From Candidatus Epulonipiscium fishelsonii (lineage in GTDB: Bacteria; Bacillota; Clostridia; Lachnospirales; Cellulosilyticaceae), in assembly GCA_001983475.1 (NCBI GenBank), contig LJHD01000234.1, forward strand, positions 1-34,952: a stretch of DNA of 34,952 nt, written 5' to 3'. A program made the position numbers and the translations under genes. Shown piece by piece: positions 8,254-16,641 of this stretch. Every line of letters starts with the position of its first letter. Position 1 is the stretch's first letter. The notes below the pieces were generated by a model. That model saw nothing but the letters and a program-made list of their open reading frames with translations, had not been told where the DNA came from and ran no database searches.

Positions 8254-10269
8254 TTATTGTTTAGCTAGTTCTACTGCTGCTATTACAGCTTTTATAATTC
8301 TATTAGTAGTTAATGTTGCTCCTGTTATGTTATCAACATTTACATTATTAGCATCTACTATAGCTTGTGGGATAGCTTCCAATGCTGTTTTAGCTATCGT
8401 AATTGTTTCATTATGCTTTATAATTTCGACACCCGTAATAACTTCATTTTTAAAGCTAACCTTAATCTCCATAGGGCCTTCTTGGCCATCCACAGTTACA
8501 TTATACTCCCCATCTTTTACGCCAGTTAAAGATAGTTCATCTACTGAAGCAGTATTTTCTTTTATAAATAAATCTTCTGACAAAATGTTTGACGCTGGTT
8601 TAACATCGTAGCCTGTAGCAAGTTCATTAGTCATAACATTTTCGCCCGCTAAATCACCAAATACTATTGGCCCCATTACACCAACACCTGATGATACATA
8701 TCTTCCCCATACTCCACCAACAGTTTCACCTGCTGCATATAGTCCTGGTATAGCATTACCAGTTTCATCTACAACTTGCATATCAGTGTTTACTTGTATG
8801 CCTCCCATAGTAATTATAGCTAAAGGTTTAATTGCTACAGCATAAAATTTATCGCCCTCAATTTTATTAATAGCTACATTAAAAGGTGAAGATGTTTCAG
8901 CAAAATTTCTACCAAACTCATCAGTAGTTTTAGCATCAACATTTGCATTATAATCCTCTACTGTTTTTAGAAAAGTATCTACAGGTATTTCTAGTTTTTG
9001 TGCCAACTCTTCTAGTGACGAAGCAGTAATTACATGGTCTGCAAAAGCAGGTGATTGAAAGTAATATGTTAAGAAACCACCTTGCCCAGAGGCTACTAGG
9101 TCTTCGCCTATTTTATCTGTATATATTTCATATTGGATACCTTCAGGCTGATGTTCTAAAGCTACTTCTCTAGCAACATTATCAGCATCTGTTTCATTTA
9201 CAAAACGTTCACCTTTTGTATTTACAAGTATACCACCAGCATATTGGGTTTTAGTTGTAGCTATTTGTCCTGTTCCTTCTATTTCTAAACTCTCTAAGCC
9301 CATTGGGTATGTTGGTATCCAACCCATTGATTCAATGTGCAAGCTTCCGCCTACTTCTTGCATAAGTCTTAGACCATTTCCATCTGCTGTAGCTAATCCG
9401 CCTGTAATTACTACATCACCATACTCACTAAATTCGCCCATTAGTTCAGGATTGCCCGCATATCCACCTGTAGCCATTATAATGCCATTATTAGCGGTAA
9501 AAAGTATAGTTTCATCGTTAGATACAGCTATAGCATTAAGCACTTGTCCCTGTTCATTTGCTTGTAGTTCTGCAACTTCTGTATTTAATACTACTTTTAT
9601 TTTATCTTCTTTTGCTACAAGTTCATCCAACAATTCATGAGCTGCAGATTTATATTTTTCAGGATTATTTGGTTTTGCTTTGTAGGAACGTGGATAAGAG
9701 TAAAGTGTATGTTCAGGTGCAAATATAGATTTCCTGCCTTCAGAATCAACTGTATATTGATTATCGCTTAGCCCAGCTTCCCATAGCTGATTAATCATAT
9801 CATCTGCATTGTTTACATAATATTCTACTAGTGGTTCATTTGCATATCCACCAAGTTTTTCTCCTTCTGTAATAATATCATTTTTATATGACTCAATGCT
9901 ATCTTCAGTTAAACCATCTATTTCTTGAATTATAGTCATAGCACCAGACATTGTTCCACTAGTAGTATTTAACGCCCCTCCAGTCATTGGCATTTTTTCC
10001 ACAATTATAACGCTTTCAGCTCCGTTTTCTACAGCAGCCAACGCTGCGGACATACCACCGCCACCTGCTCCTACTACTATAACATCTGCAACTTGAATAC
10101 TATTATATGTTGCTTGTAAATTTTGAGTAGCATCCTTGTCACTTTGTGATTCATTTGATACATTTTGTGTGTTAGATAAGGCTGCTTCAGTTTCTGCTGT
10201 ACATCCTGAAAGTACACTTAATGGCATTGTAGCCATTAACATAGTAACAATTAATTTTTTATTTTTCAT
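8254..10269 (-). CDS. FAD/FMN-dependent reductase lipoprotein, flavocytochrome c / fumarate reductase family
   Basis: A 671-residue exported flavoprotein. The N-terminus is a lipoprotein signal peptide with lipobox LSGC (C23), so it should be anchored outside the membrane. Next comes the FAD-binding fold with VVGAGGGGMSAALAA (about 65-79), then the fumarate-reductase-type catalytic domain. The C-terminus (about 585-671) is an FMN_bind domain whose DNITGATLTTN motif holds the threonine (T652) normally linked to FMN by ApbE. No haem-binding CxxCH motif was seen, so electrons probably come from a membrane flavoprotein system. Relatives reduce fumarate, urocanate, cinnamates and other unsaturated acids; the substrate cannot be told. 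An AGGGGG site precedes the ATG. It is a single-gene unit between two related palindromes. Confidence 0.88.
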   Translation of the reverse strand: MKNKKLIVTMLMATMPLSVLSGCTAETEAALSNTQNVSNESQSDKDATQNLQATYNSIQVADVIVVGAGGGGMSAALAAVENGAESVIIVEKMPMTGGALNTTSGTMSGAMTIIQEIDGLTEDSIESYKNDIITEGEKLGGYANEPLVEYYVNNADDMINQLWEAGLSDNQYTVDSEGRKSIFAPEHTLYSYPRSYKAKPNNPEKYKSAAHELLDELVAKEDKIKVVLNTEVAELQANEQGQVLNAIAVSNDETILFTANNGIIMATGGYAGNPELMGEFSEYGDVVITGGLATADGNGLRLMQEVGGSLHIESMGWIPTYPMGLESLEIEGTGQIATTKTQYAGGILVNTKGERFVNETDADNVAREVALEHQPEGIQYEIYTDKIGEDLVASGQGGFLTYYFQSPAFADHVITASSLEELAQKLEIPVDTFLKTVEDYNANVDAKTTDEFGRNFAETSSPFNVAINKIEGDKFYAVAIKPLAIITMGGIQVNTDMQVVDETGNAIPGLYAAGETVGGVWGRYVSSGVGVMGPIVFGDLAGENVMTNELATGYDVKPASNILSEDLFIKENTASVDELSLTGVKDGEYNVTVDGQEGPMEIKVSFKNEVITGVEIIKHNETITIAKTALEAIPQAIVDANNVNVDNITGATLTTNRIIKAVIAAVELAKQ

Positions 10270-10352
10270 ATTTTCCCCCTAAATTTATATGTACATAAAA
10301 AAAGACTAGCATAAGTTTTCAAATGCCAGATTTATTTAAATTTTTAATTTCG

Positions 10353-10362
10353 ATAACGTTAT
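10353..10362. promoter_or_regulatory. Possible operator palindrome upstream of the flavin reductase
   Basis: ATAACGTTAT is a perfect 10-bp palindrome with a central CG, the shape used by LacI-family operators. It lies about 85 bp upstream of the flavin reductase ATG. A weak promoter (TTGAAA at 10317-10322 and TTTATG at 10294-10299, minus strand, 17-nt spacer) lies between. Suggestive only. Confidence 0.25.
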
Positions 10363-10399
10363 ACAGGCCAAGAGGTAATAGATGTATTGTCGATGGTAT

Positions 10400-10418
10400 G
10401 GGAGAACACTGTTCTCCC
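10400..10418. repeat. Palindrome after the terD cluster, related to 8184-8206
   Basis: GGGAGAACA (10400-10408) and TGTTCTCCC (10410-10418) form a perfect 9-bp palindrome around one base. It follows the stop of the last terD gene on the minus strand but lacks a T-run, so it is not a classical terminator. It shares its GGGAGAACA/TGTTCTCCC design with 8184-8206. Confidence 0.65.
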
Positions 10419-10428
10419 TCAATACTAT

Positions 10429-11025
10429 TTACACATATCTTTTTACAAGTTCGTTAAGTCCTAAATCGTTTGTTCCTTGCCCAATTGCGTTAAATTTCCA
10501 TTCACCATCATGTCTATAAATTTCTCCAAAAATCATGGCTGTCATATTTGTATAGTCATCTGTTAAATTGTATCTATACATTTCTGTATTATTTTTTGCA
10601 TCTACAATTCTAATAAATGCATTCTGAATCATTCCAAAATGTTGCTTTCTTTGTTGTGCTTGATAAATATTTATAACAAAAACTATGCGATTGTAAATTT
10701 CAGGGATATCATTTAAAGATAGCATGATTTGTTCATCGTCTCCATCCCCGGCACCAGTTAAATTATCTCCATTATGAATAACTGATTTTGAAGAATGGCG
10801 TAAGTTTCCAAAATAAATGATATCATCTTGACTTTTTAATTTATTTTCTTGCAACATAATAACTGAACCATCACAATCTATTTGAGATTCTGATTTTAAA
10901 GCTCCAAATAATCCTCTTTTCTTAGCTTGAGCTTGATCCCATCCAAGGCCAACGAGAACCTTTGATAATCCTTCATTACCTTTTTGCAGACTAACTTTCT
11001 GGCCTTTTTGTAAACTAACTGCCAT
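10429..11025 (-). CDS. TerD family protein, divergent copy (third of the cluster)
   Basis: A 198-residue TerD-domain protein; these are small calcium-binding cytoplasmic proteins of the tellurite and general stress cluster. The start was set at the ATG at 11025, 8 nt after an AGGAGG; a TTG two codons earlier sits too close to that site. It keeps GLGWD (26-30), GDN (86-88) and the acidic GDGDDEQI (93-100). It differs from the two upstream copies by about nine extra residues after GLGWD and by QIDCD where they have DFDLD, losing the first of three acidic residues in one calcium loop. It follows the previous terD by 15 nt, so they are cotranscribed. It is likely a specialised paralogue. Confidence 0.88.
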   Translation of the reverse strand: MAVSLQKGQKVSLQKGNEGLSKVLVGLGWDQAQAKKRGLFGALKSESQIDCDGSVIMLQENKLKSQDDIIYFGNLRHSSKSVIHNGDNLTGAGDGDDEQIMLSLNDIPEIYNRIVFVINIYQAQQRKQHFGMIQNAFIRIVDAKNNTEMYRYNLTDDYTNMTAMIFGEIYRHDGEWKFNAIGQGTNDLGLNELVKRYV

Positions 11026-11040
11026 TTTCAACTCCTCCTT

Positions 11041-11622
11041 CTAAGCCACTTCAATACCAAAATTGTTGCATAGCGCTGCAAGACCACCCTGATATCCGCT
11101 ACCCATAGCATTAAATTTCCATTCACCATTATATTTATAAAGTTCTCCAAAAACAATTGCTGTTTCAATAGAGAAATCTTCTCCTAAATCGTATCGTAAT
11201 ATTTCATTACCATTTGCTTCGTCAAGTATTCTTATATATGCATTTTGCACTTGGCCAAAGTTTTGTCTTCTTTTTTCAGCCTCATAAATTGTTACCGTAA
11301 AAGCAATTCTAGTTATATTAGGAGGAATAGTATTTAAATTTAAAAGAATTTGTTCATCATCCCCACTTCCAACACCAGTTCTATTGTCTCCCAAATGTTC
11401 AACGGCTCCTGAAGGATGTTTTGTGTTTCCAAAGAATATAAAATCATCTGAGCTTGTTGTTTTACCATTATCTGTTAGTAGAAATGCTGCTGTATCTAAG
11501 TCAAAGTCTCCTCCTGTATCAAATCTGTTTACATCCCATCCAAGGCCTACTAATACTTTTGATAACCCAGGATTATTTTTTGTAATGCTAACTTTTTGAC
11601 CTTTTGTTAAATTTACTGGCAT
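11041..11622 (-). CDS. TerD family protein (second of the cluster)
   Basis: A 193-residue TerD-domain protein, full length for the family. Visible are the N-terminal strand [16 protein letters not shown] (26-30), the calcium loop DFDLD (39-43), GDN (78-80), and a second acidic stretch GSGDDEQI (85-92) where the first copy has GDGDDEQI. The C-terminus [12 protein letters not shown] closely matches that of the copy encoded just upstream ([11 protein letters not shown]), so the two are sister duplicates. An AAGGAG site precedes the ATG; the next gene starts 15 nt beyond the stop. Proposed roles of TerD proteins in stress survival come from family knowledge; nothing here names the inducing signal. 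Confidence 0.92.
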   Translation of the reverse strand: MPVNLTKGQKVSITKNNPGLSKVLVGLGWDVNRFDTGGDFDLDTAAFLLTDNGKTTSSDDFIFFGNTKHPSGAVEHLGDNRTGVGSGDDEQILLNLNTIPPNITRIAFTVTIYEAEKRRQNFGQVQNAYIRILDEANGNEILRYDLGEDFSIETAIVFGELYKYNGEWKFNAMGSGYQGGLAALCNNFGIEVA

Positions 11623-11669
11623 AATTTTCTCCTTTTAACTTATTTTTTAGTTATGCTACCTACATAACT

Positions 11670-12251
11670 TTAAGCTGTTTCAATACCAAAATTGTCGCAT
11701 AATGCTGTGAGACCACCTTGAAAGCCACTGCCAATTGCGTTAAACTTCCAATCTCCATTATACTTATAAATTTCTCCAACTACAACCGCTGTTTCGATAG
11801 AAAAATCTTCCCCTAAGTCATATCTTAAAATTTCCGTATTAGTAGTTTCATCTACAATACGTATAAATGCATTTTGTACCTGACCAAAATTTTGTCGTCT
11901 TACATTTGCTTCATAAATTGTTACTGTAAAAACAATTTTATCTATATTTTCAGGTATTTTTGACAAATCTACTAAAATTTGTTCGTCATCCCCATCACCA
12001 ACACCTGTTAAGTTATCTCCTTGATGCTTAACAGATTCACTAGGATGAATAAGATTTCCATAAAAAATAAATTCTTTATCTGTAGGACATTTACCATTTT
12101 GTGAAGCCATGAATACAGAAGAATCTAAATCAAAATCTGCTCCACCATCATATTGATTAATATCCCATCCAAGACCAACTAGAAGTTTTTTTAGTTGTGG
12201 ATTTCCTTTTGTCAAATCTACTTTTTGACCTTTTGATAAATTTATTGGCAT
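11670..12251 (-). CDS. TerD family protein (first of the cluster)
   Basis: A 193-residue TerD-domain protein and the first of three in a row. It has GLGWD (26-30), the calcium loop DFDLD (39-43), GDN (78-80) and GDGDDEQI (85-92), all intact. The start is fixed by AGGAGG eight nt upstream. A 220-bp gap separates it from telA and contains a perfect 10-bp stem-loop in the leader, so this gene may have its own promoter or be set apart from telA by a weak terminator. It is followed by the second terD after 47 nt. Equivalent to the YceC/YceD/YceE set of Bacillus; which one it matches cannot be told. Confidence 0.92.
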   Translation of the reverse strand: MPINLSKGQKVDLTKGNPQLKKLLVGLGWDINQYDGGADFDLDSSVFMASQNGKCPTDKEFIFYGNLIHPSESVKHQGDNLTGVGDGDDEQILVDLSKIPENIDKIVFTVTIYEANVRRQNFGQVQNAFIRIVDETTNTEILRYDLGEDFSIETAVVVGEIYKYNGDWKFNAIGSGFQGGLTALCDNFGIETA

Positions 12252-12288
12252 TTTTTTGACCTCCTAAATTTTATTTTTAGAATGTATA

Positions 12289-12314
12289 GGAATGAAGGAT
12301 TTAACCTTCATTCC
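12289..12314 (-). promoter_or_regulatory. Perfect stem-loop in the leader of the first terD gene
   Basis: GGAATGAAGG (12289-12298) and CCTTCATTCC (12305-12314) form a perfect 10-bp stem with a 6-nt loop about 38 nt upstream of the start codon. No T-run follows on either strand, so it is more likely an operator or an mRNA leader structure than a terminator. Confidence 0.55.
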
Positions 12315-12406
12315 TTAATATTACTCTAATTTCTTTTAATATACTACTAATTTTAAAAATTTAAGACCAAAAATTAAAAATTATTATCCTTTTAAATTAA
12401 ATTAAA

Positions 12407-12445
12407 GCCTAGTTTTTGGTGTATGCTATTAAAAGCTAACTAGAC
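12407..12445 (-). terminator. Possible terminator after telA
   Basis: On the minus strand GTCTAGTT (12445-12438) can pair with AACTAGGC (12414-12407), 8 bp with one G-T pair, but the loop is long (23 nt) and only a mixed T/A stretch follows. Weak candidate for ending the yceG-yceG-telA transcript. Confidence 0.35.
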
Positions 12446-12471
12446 TAATAACTATTTTTTTCAATCTTAAT

Positions 12472-13620
12472 TTAATATCGAGAATTCGTTGAGCTATTTG
12501 GCATATGATATATATCCTTAAATTTCGTTTTCATTTGTTCAAGTTTAACTTGATCTGTTTTTCGTTGATTTCGTGTTTTTTCTTGAATTTGTCTTGTTTC
12601 TTCAATTCCATCTACTATAGTTTTCCAAGTTTGTTCTAATGTTTCCATTTTAATAGAATTTCCAGAAGCTAATTGAGCAGTCATTTTGGATTGTTCAACA
12701 ATATTATTAGCATTTCTTATTAACAATTCATTAGTTTTTGCATCTAGTGCAGCCATGGCTTCTGCTTGTATACGTTGTCTTTTCACCATCATAGCTTGTG
12801 CTATGGCTTGTTTAAATACAGGTAATGTTATAATAAATGCTGAATTAATTTTTCGAACTAAATTCATATTACTATATGCCATAGTTTTAATCATTGGTAC
12901 AGATTGCATAGCTACGTTTTCAGCAATTCTTAAATCTTGAGTTCTTTGTTCAAGCATTAATAACGCTTGGTTTAAACTTTCTATTTCAAAATTTATAGAA
13001 TTATCTCCAGTTAAAACCATCTCTTGTTTTCTTTGATCAATGTATGTTTCTATTTCTCTGCAACCTTGTTCTCCTGCTAAAATGTATTTAACTAATTCAT
13101 GGTAATAATCTACATTTGCATTAAACATTATTTCAAGCTTTCTATTAGCCTGAGTAATCTCTTCCTCATATTTTTTTAACTCTACATATATTTTATCTAT
13201 TTCAGTACCCATTTTATTATACTTTTCTAATATTTTTTCTAATTGTTTTTTCAAATTTCCGAACCATTTATTTAATAAACCAGATTTTTCTTGTATTTCG
13301 TCCAAATCAAACTTTGACATAACATTAGCTAGTGTATTTAACATTTCGCTCGAATTATTTAACTGATTTATATTCATACTATTTAAAACAACATCAGATG
13401 CTTTTGAAATCTCTTCAGCAACTTCTGCACCAAAGGTTGCTATTGTTTCTAAATTAAAAACTTCTATTTTAGAAGCTAAATCATCTACTTCTTTTGAGTT
13501 TACTAGCTTAAGATTCATTTGATGTCTATCAGCTACTATATCATATTCAGGTTCTATATAAACTTGTATATCATAATCTGGCGAAATTGTTTGATTTTGC
13601 CTTTTAAAATCTAATCCCAT
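12472..13620 (-). CDS. telA: TelA/KlaA family toxic-anion resistance protein (YceH-like)
   Basis: A 382-residue cytoplasmic protein of the TelA family, usual length for the family. It is almost entirely helical with long charged coiled-coil stretches (about 120-175 and 285-370) and no signal peptide. The family was named from plasmid tellurite-resistance work and in Bacillus (YceH) belongs to an envelope and general stress operon; its biochemical function is not established. Its ATG overlaps the end of the preceding YceG-like gene by 10 nt, so the two are translationally coupled, and three terD genes follow. That neighbourhood (YceG, TelA, TerD) is the standard one and supports the call. Confidence 0.9.
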   Translation of the reverse strand: MGLDFKRQNQTISPDYDIQVYIEPEYDIVADRHQMNLKLVNSKEVDDLASKIEVFNLETIATFGAEVAEEISKASDVVLNSMNINQLNNSSEMLNTLANVMSKFDLDEIQEKSGLLNKWFGNLKKQLEKILEKYNKMGTEIDKIYVELKKYEEEITQANRKLEIMFNANVDYYHELVKYILAGEQGCREIETYIDQRKQEMVLTGDNSINFEIESLNQALLMLEQRTQDLRIAENVAMQSVPMIKTMAYSNMNLVRKINSAFIITLPVFKQAIAQAMMVKRQRIQAEAMAALDAKTNELLIRNANNIVEQSKMTAQLASGNSIKMETLEQTWKTIVDGIEETRQIQEKTRNQRKTDQVKLEQMKTKFKDIYHMPNSSTNSRY

Positions 13621-14552
13621 ATATTTATTCCTTTCTTAAACAAACGTTGTTTGTATCTTATATTTGGAACTTTTGCATCATAAACATATTTGCCCATTTG
13701 ATGTTCCAATATTCCTAGAGTAAAATAATTTTCAATTGTAGCATATCCTGTTGGTACAAAAAATAATATGTCAAATCCTACTAAGCTTAAAAACATTAAG
13801 ACTATACTATCTTGCAAAGTTATTTGACGTTGTGAAGCATTTATATAAATTATTTTTGGATTAGATTTTCCAAAGTCAAACTCTTGTAAATACCTTAAAA
13901 CTTCTTTATTTAAATTAAGTATAGTAGAAATAATTATATGTTCAATTACAGGAGGCTCTTTAGATTTAATAAAAATTTTTGGAAGTGAATAAAAAAAACT
14001 TTGTCTTTGGGATTGATTATTAAAGTTTGGAATTATTAATTTTTGTTCTATTAACAACTCCATTTTATTTAATATATGTTCTTGCATATCTAATCTCAAT
14101 AAGCCAAAGGGGTAATATTTATCTATTTTAATTTTTTCTTTATAAAAAATTCCATTTCTGTAAAAATTGTCTACATTAAATTTAAGAGTCCTTTCTAATT
14201 TTATAAATGGCATATCTTTTACAATAAGTGTATCTTCCGTACATAATTTCCGAATATTTGCCCAATATTTTGCCATACTTGTTTCTGCTACTCCTGAGAT
14301 TTTTGCAAATAGTACAGGAATAGTTACAACATCGTTTTCAACTTTAAAATTTTCTCTATATTTAGGCTCTGTATTCCATAGTAAAGCTATTTCTTCATAA
14401 ATTGTCTGCAACTGAACTGAATTTGCATATTTATACTGGTGTGGTTTGAATATTATATTTTCATCACACATATTTTGATAAAATTCATTTTGCTTTTGGA
14501 ATGCTATTGTATCTCCAGCATTATTTGATTGCTTAGCAAAATTTAAGCTCAA
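13611..14552 (-). CDS. YceG-like protein, short copy lacking the N-terminal region
   Basis: About 313 residues, paralogous to the C-terminal two thirds of the upstream gene product. The two share, for example, YRENFKV, the KYW segment and CTED, and both end in a GQYIYD-like or GKYVYD-like segment followed by a basic tail. The N-terminal ~200 residues of the longer copy are absent. I chose the TTG at 14552 because a GAGGTG site lies 6 nt before it and overlaps the stop of the upstream gene; an in-frame ATG at 14591 lies inside that gene and has no good ribosome site. Function unknown; YceG family members accompany TelA and TerD in stress clusters. Likely a tandem duplicate with a lost domain rather than a decaying gene, since the frame is clean. 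Confidence 0.75.
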   Translation of the reverse strand: MSLNFAKQSNNAGDTIAFQKQNEFYQNMCDENIIFKPHQYKYANSVQLQTIYEEIALLWNTEPKYRENFKVENDVVTIPVLFAKISGVAETSMAKYWANIRKLCTEDTLIVKDMPFIKLERTLKFNVDNFYRNGIFYKEKIKIDKYYPFGLLRLDMQEHILNKMELLIEQKLIIPNFNNQSQRQSFFYSLPKIFIKSKEPPVIEHIIISTILNLNKEVLRYLQEFDFGKSNPKIIYINASQRQITLQDSIVLMFLSLVGFDILFFVPTGYATIENYFTLGILEHQMGKYVYDAKVPNIRYKQRLFKKGINIWD

Positions 14553-14553
14553 A

Positions 14554-15984
14554 TTAATCACCTCGTTTAAAGATTTTTTTATACCAATCATCTTTTTTAT
14601 TTAATACATCATTAAAAAGATTTTTTGATGGCATTTTTAAATCATATATATATTCTCCTATTTGATGTTCTGGTACATAATTTTTTATAAAATATTTTTC
14701 TATTGTTTGATATCCTGTTGGTACAAAAAATACTATATCAAATCCTATTAAATTTAAAAATGCTGTAAGTATACTATCTTCTAAAGAAATAGATTTTTCA
14801 GTTAAACATAAATATACTAAATTAGGATTTTGCTTAGTAAAATCAAATTTTTGCAATAATCTTATAAGTTCTGTATTCATATTTAGTATTGTAGCTATTA
14901 TTAAATATTCTGTACCATTTTGAAATGTCCCTTTAACAATTTTCTTATCAAGCAAATCTTGGATTTTATCAAATATATTTTCTTGAATATCTTCTCTCAT
15001 AAAGCTATATTTATATTCTTTATGAGACTTTATTTTGTCTCTTAATAATTTTCCGTTTTTAATAAACGTTGTAGAATAAGATTTAATAGGATTGATATCA
15101 TTGCTACTAATAAACGGAGTTTCTTTTATTATAAAAGTATCTTCTGTACATAAACTTTTAATTGTATTCCAATATTTTGAAACCAATCCATCTTTTACAC
15201 CAGATACTTTGGCAAAAATTACAGGAACAGTTACAATGTCATTTTGTACTTTAAAGTTCTCTCTATATTTAATTTCTTGATTCCATAAAATTAAAATTTC
15301 TTCATAAATAGTCTTTAAAGTTACTACATTAATTTTTTTATACTGATGATTTTTATATATGCCACTATCATCTTGATATAACATAGAATTTAATTCAGAT
15401 TCTGCTTGATATGCTATTGTCCCTACTTGATTAAGTATACTTGGAGGTTCAATTTCTTTTTCTCCATCATAGATAAGAACATCACAACCTACATTACATA
15501 GTATGGTCAATAATTTCAATTCATTATCACTTATAATACCTTTATATAAAATTTTTGGGACTTTATTGTTTCCAATTTGTATTAAGACTCTTTCAAATTT
15601 ATAATATAGCCAACACATATACTTTATAAAAGCATTTTTTAGCATATTTAAGTTTTTACCTTGTTGATGCATTTGATTTAATGTGTCATAGATTTCACAA
15701 GCAAGTTTTTGTCTTATATCAGGATTTAATCTTGGCAACCATCCAGCAAGTTTATTTGTAATAAATCCCATTGACATTTTAAAATCTATTCCTATTATGT
15801 CATTATAATAGGCTAAATTTTTTTCTGTTGGATTTGGTATTTTATCAATTACTACACCGTATGTTTTAGCTTCCTCCATATATCTATATAACAAAGATGA
15901 ATTCACATCTGTTTTACAAAAATATCCTTGTTTTTTTTGCCTATTATTCAATTCGATAAAATAGTTTTCTAAGTTTTGAAGCAT
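14554..15984 (-). CDS. YceG-like protein of the TerD/TelA stress cluster
   Basis: A 476-residue protein resembling Bacillus YceG, a family of unknown function always found with TelA and TerD proteins. The start is set at the ATG at 15984, 9 nt after AGGAGG; an open TTG frame begins 33 nt earlier but would put the ribosome site inside the gene. The N-terminal part (about 1-190) is helical. The C-terminal part contains the region shared with the next gene, starting near TIYEEI and including YRENFKV, CTEDTF and VFFVPTGYQTIEKYF. No catalytic motif was recognised. It is first in the operon; a promoter with an extended -10 lies just upstream. The family call rests on context and overall resemblance. 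Confidence 0.75.
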   Translation of the reverse strand: MLQNLENYFIELNNRQKKQGYFCKTDVNSSLLYRYMEEAKTYGVVIDKIPNPTEKNLAYYNDIIGIDFKMSMGFITNKLAGWLPRLNPDIRQKLACEIYDTLNQMHQQGKNLNMLKNAFIKYMCWLYYKFERVLIQIGNNKVPKILYKGIISDNELKLLTILCNVGCDVLIYDGEKEIEPPSILNQVGTIAYQAESELNSMLYQDDSGIYKNHQYKKINVVTLKTIYEEILILWNQEIKYRENFKVQNDIVTVPVIFAKVSGVKDGLVSKYWNTIKSLCTEDTFIIKETPFISSNDINPIKSYSTTFIKNGKLLRDKIKSHKEYKYSFMREDIQENIFDKIQDLLDKKIVKGTFQNGTEYLIIATILNMNTELIRLLQKFDFTKQNPNLVYLCLTEKSISLEDSILTAFLNLIGFDIVFFVPTGYQTIEKYFIKNYVPEHQIGEYIYDLKMPSKNLFNDVLNKKDDWYKKIFKRGD

Positions 15985-16022
15985 AGGTTTTTTCCTCCTA
16001 GTTTTAATAATTTCCAAACTAA

Positions 16023-16031
16023 ATTATACCA
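16023..16031 (-). promoter_or_regulatory. Extended -10 promoter of the YceG/TelA operon
   Basis: The minus strand reads TGGTATAAT, a consensus -10 (16028-16023) with the TG extension (16031-16030). No good -35 is present 17 nt upstream, as is common for extended -10 promoters. The implied leader is short, about 30 nt, and ends at the AGGAGG of the first gene. Confidence 0.6.
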
Positions 16032-16204
16032 TATCTTTGAAATTTTCTCTACTTATTAAACTTATAAAAACAGTTATTTCTTCAAATTTTTAGCAGCAGT
16101 TATAGTACATAATAACTATCCATTCATATTTCTGAAATCACAATAACTTTGCACTAACCAGTTTTAAATATTTTATATTTCTTCGTAGTTACCATATGTA
16201 CAAA

Positions 16205-16240
16205 TTGCACAAATATGCATAAATATACATTTTTGTGCAA
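16205..16240. repeat. 9-bp inverted repeat with 18-nt loop
   Basis: TTGCACAAA (16205-16213) and TTTGTGCAA (16232-16240) are perfect complements. It lies about 180 bp upstream of the YceG operon promoter; no T-run follows. Confidence 0.55.
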
Positions 16241-16345
16241 TACAAATGATATTGGACAACATGTGCTAGTGGGAAGAAACATATTAGGGTATTTTGTCAG
16301 TTGCATTTTGTTAGATATAGGTATATACTTTAATAGTTAACCCAT

Positions 16346-16440
16346 GCGAAAAAAACAATTAGCAGAGTAATCGCGAACAAATAAATAGCAATTAGGCGAA
16401 AAAATAAGTAGTAGAGCAGACGCGAAAGAATAAGTAGCAG
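16346..16440. repeat. Four degenerate 23-27 bp tandem repeats
   Basis: The pattern GCGAA, then an A-rich stretch, then TAGCA or TAGTA recurs four times, with GCGAA at 16346, 16373, 16396 and 16422. The spacings are 27, 23 and 26 bp, so the units are degenerate and uneven. Confidence 0.5.
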
Positions 16441-16641
16441 CCAGTTGACAACCAAAACTAAAATTTAAATAAAAATTCATATAAAGCAAGACAAAAATAA
16501 CAGATTTAGGAATAAATAATTCATTTAACAGTACTAATAATGAGTTAAAGGCAAGATACGTTTTAAACATTAAGTAAGATATTCTTCAAACAACAAAGGA
16601 AAACCATGGCCATGGACCTTAGTTTAAACCAATATATAATG

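Noticed and set aside
8195-8611. 138-codon plus-strand frame opposite the flavin reductase
   Set aside because: It lies antisense over the well-supported FMN-binding domain coding sequence and begins inside a palindrome.
8184-10418. LexA-type SOS boxes at the GAAC/GTTC palindromes
   Set aside because: The Gram-positive LexA box has four bases between GAAC and GTTC; both sites here have three and sit after genes, not at promoters.
10429-15984. Assigning specific tellurite resistance to the ter cluster
   Set aside because: TerD/TelA families are widespread stress proteins; nothing in the sequence shows tellurite as the relevant signal.
16337-16570. 77-codon open frame on the minus strand
   Set aside because: It overlaps short tandem repeats, has no ribosome site, and its hydrophobic composition follows from AT-rich sequence.
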